NCBI RefSeq assembly: GCF_900626075.1
Contig: NZ_UYZY01000001.1
Span: 682,001 to 746,000 of the forward strand
Reading direction: 5' to 3'
From: Clostridium transplantifaecale
Lineage (GTDB): Bacteria; Bacillota; Clostridia; Lachnospirales; Lachnospiraceae
Length of the DNA: 64,000 nucleotides
In this document: piece after piece, positions 63,325 through 64,000 of the stretch
Position numbering within the stretch: the first letter of the stretch is position 1
How the letters are laid out: each line of letters starts with the position of its first letter
Notes under the pieces: generated by a model
What the model was told of the DNA's origin: nothing
Seen by the model: only the letters and a program-made list of their open reading frames with translations
Databases searched by the model: none
Made by a program: the position numbers and the translations under genes

Positions 63325-64000
63325 TCACAGAAAACGGCCTATTTCATTGCTTAAAGACTTCAAATCAAACGGTTTGGGAAGGTGACTGTCCATTCCTGCT
63401 TTCCTGGCGTTGTCCACGTCTTCTGAAAAAGCATCCGCAGTCATTGCAATAATCGGTACAGAAGCGGCGTCCTGACGGGGCAGCGCCCTGATTTGTCTTG
63501 TTGCTTCATAACCGTTCATGTTAGGCATCTGCACATCCATCAGAATCAAATCATAGTAACCTTCCGCAGACTGAACAAACCGCTGCAGGCCATCCTTCCC
63601 ATCGTCTGCGCTTTCCGTCACCGCCCCCAGTGAGGCCAGCAGTTCCATTGCGATTTCACAGTTAAGCCGGTTATCCTCAACAAGAAGAATTCTTTTGCCT
63701 TTTAAAGAATCTGTCCTTCTTTTTTCCTGGACATGCGGCGTCTTATTCAGATAGAGCAGAATGCCGTTACACAGTGTAGAACGGAACAAAGGCTTTTGCA
63801 AAAAGCCGTTAATGCCGACCTCCCTTGCCTCGCATTCTATATCGTTCCAGTCATAGGCAGTAACGATCAGGATATTGGTATTCACTCCGGGAAGTCCACG
63901 AATCGCCCGGGAAGTCTGTAAACCATCCATATCCGGCATCTGCCAGTCCAACAGCACAATATCAAAATCACGGCCCGAATCATGGGCCCTTGATACCTCC
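63325..64000 (-). CDS. Hybrid sensor kinase or multi-receiver protein, C-terminal part
   Basis: The frame is open to the window end, so the gene starts outside. Two response-receiver domains are visible. The first carries Asp in LLDWQMPDMDG and Lys in FLQKPL; the second starts RILLVEDNRLNCEIAMELL, with Asp in LILMDVQMPNMNG and Lys in HLPKPF. Tandem C-terminal receivers are typical of large hybrid kinases, but the kinase part is not visible. It precedes the diguanylate cyclase in the same direction. Confidence 0.85.
   Translation of the reverse strand, partial: EVSRAHDSGRDFDIVLLDWQMPDMDGLQTSRAIRGLPGVNTNILIVTAYDWNDIECEAREVGINGFLQKPLFRSTLCNGILLYLNKTPHVQEKRRTDSLKGKRILLVEDNRLNCEIAMELLASLGAVTESADDGKDGLQRFVQSAEGYYDLILMDVQMPNMNGYEATRQIRALPRQDAASVPIIAMTADAFSEDVDNARKAGMDSHLPKPFDLKSLSNEIGRFL

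Overview
The window looks like a chromosomal segment of an anaerobic Clostridia species, most likely Lachnospiraceae. The evidence is the moderate GC, strong AGGAGG ribosome binding sites, a PolC-type replicase, Firmicute-style blocks (pyrH-frr-uppS-cdsA-dxr-rseP-ispG-polC and plsX-acpP-rnc-smc-ftsY), an SLH-domain protein, a very large Cna-B surface protein and a dense c-di-GMP signalling cluster. Nearly all genes are on the minus strand; only a DUF362 ferredoxin-like protein and the glutamate symporter gltS are on plus. No rRNA, tRNA, CRISPR array, phage or transposase gene was seen.

Layout. 1-47: start of a membrane dipeptidase gene leaving the window. 145-4906: operon of an SLH protein, a membrane-fusion adaptor and a MacB-like ATPase and permease. 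5241-8408: patatin-like phospholipase, then a DUF2975 / small HTH / DUF4173 membrane-protein operon. 8647-10206: cardiolipin synthase. 10455-17813: 2452-aa Cna-B surface protein ending in LPKMG rather than LPXTG. 18032-20797: O-acetylhomoserine sulfhydrylase and the divergent DUF362 protein. 21889-33142: pyrimidine/translation/isoprenoid/lipid/replication operon. 33507-44056: plsX-acpP-rnc-smc-ftsY followed by threonine deaminase, a ClC channel and a deaminase-type amidohydrolase. 45443-46684: gltS. 46825-64000: Lhr-type helicase, a double-GntR regulator, a giant multi-PAS hybrid kinase, two EAL proteins, one diguanylate cyclase and the end of another hybrid kinase.

The main non-textbook signal is a family of five structured, MITE-like repeats (A 20792-21085, B 21573-21894, C 33296-33512, D 44360-44661, E 44871-45198). 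Each is a long imperfect palindrome with a 94-205 bp core bounded by GAGTCTTCAGTCCCGG-type arms and an outer terminal repeat close to ATTTAATTGAGAAATGAGG. A/B and D/E are pairs in opposite orientation. In A, B and C the stop codon of the neighbouring gene (DUF362, polC, amidohydrolase) falls at the same place in the terminal repeat. Internal stems differ between copies but stay paired, so the structure appears to be under constraint. Between A and B lies a remnant of an LD-carboxypeptidase (S66) gene with its middle deleted.

Functionally, the left half is largely cell envelope (export, phospholipid, surface adhesin), the centre is housekeeping, and the right end senses signals through PAS and Cache-like regions and makes or breaks c-di-GMP. 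Of the four GGDEF-like domains seen, only the one at 61727-63277 keeps the canonical motif.
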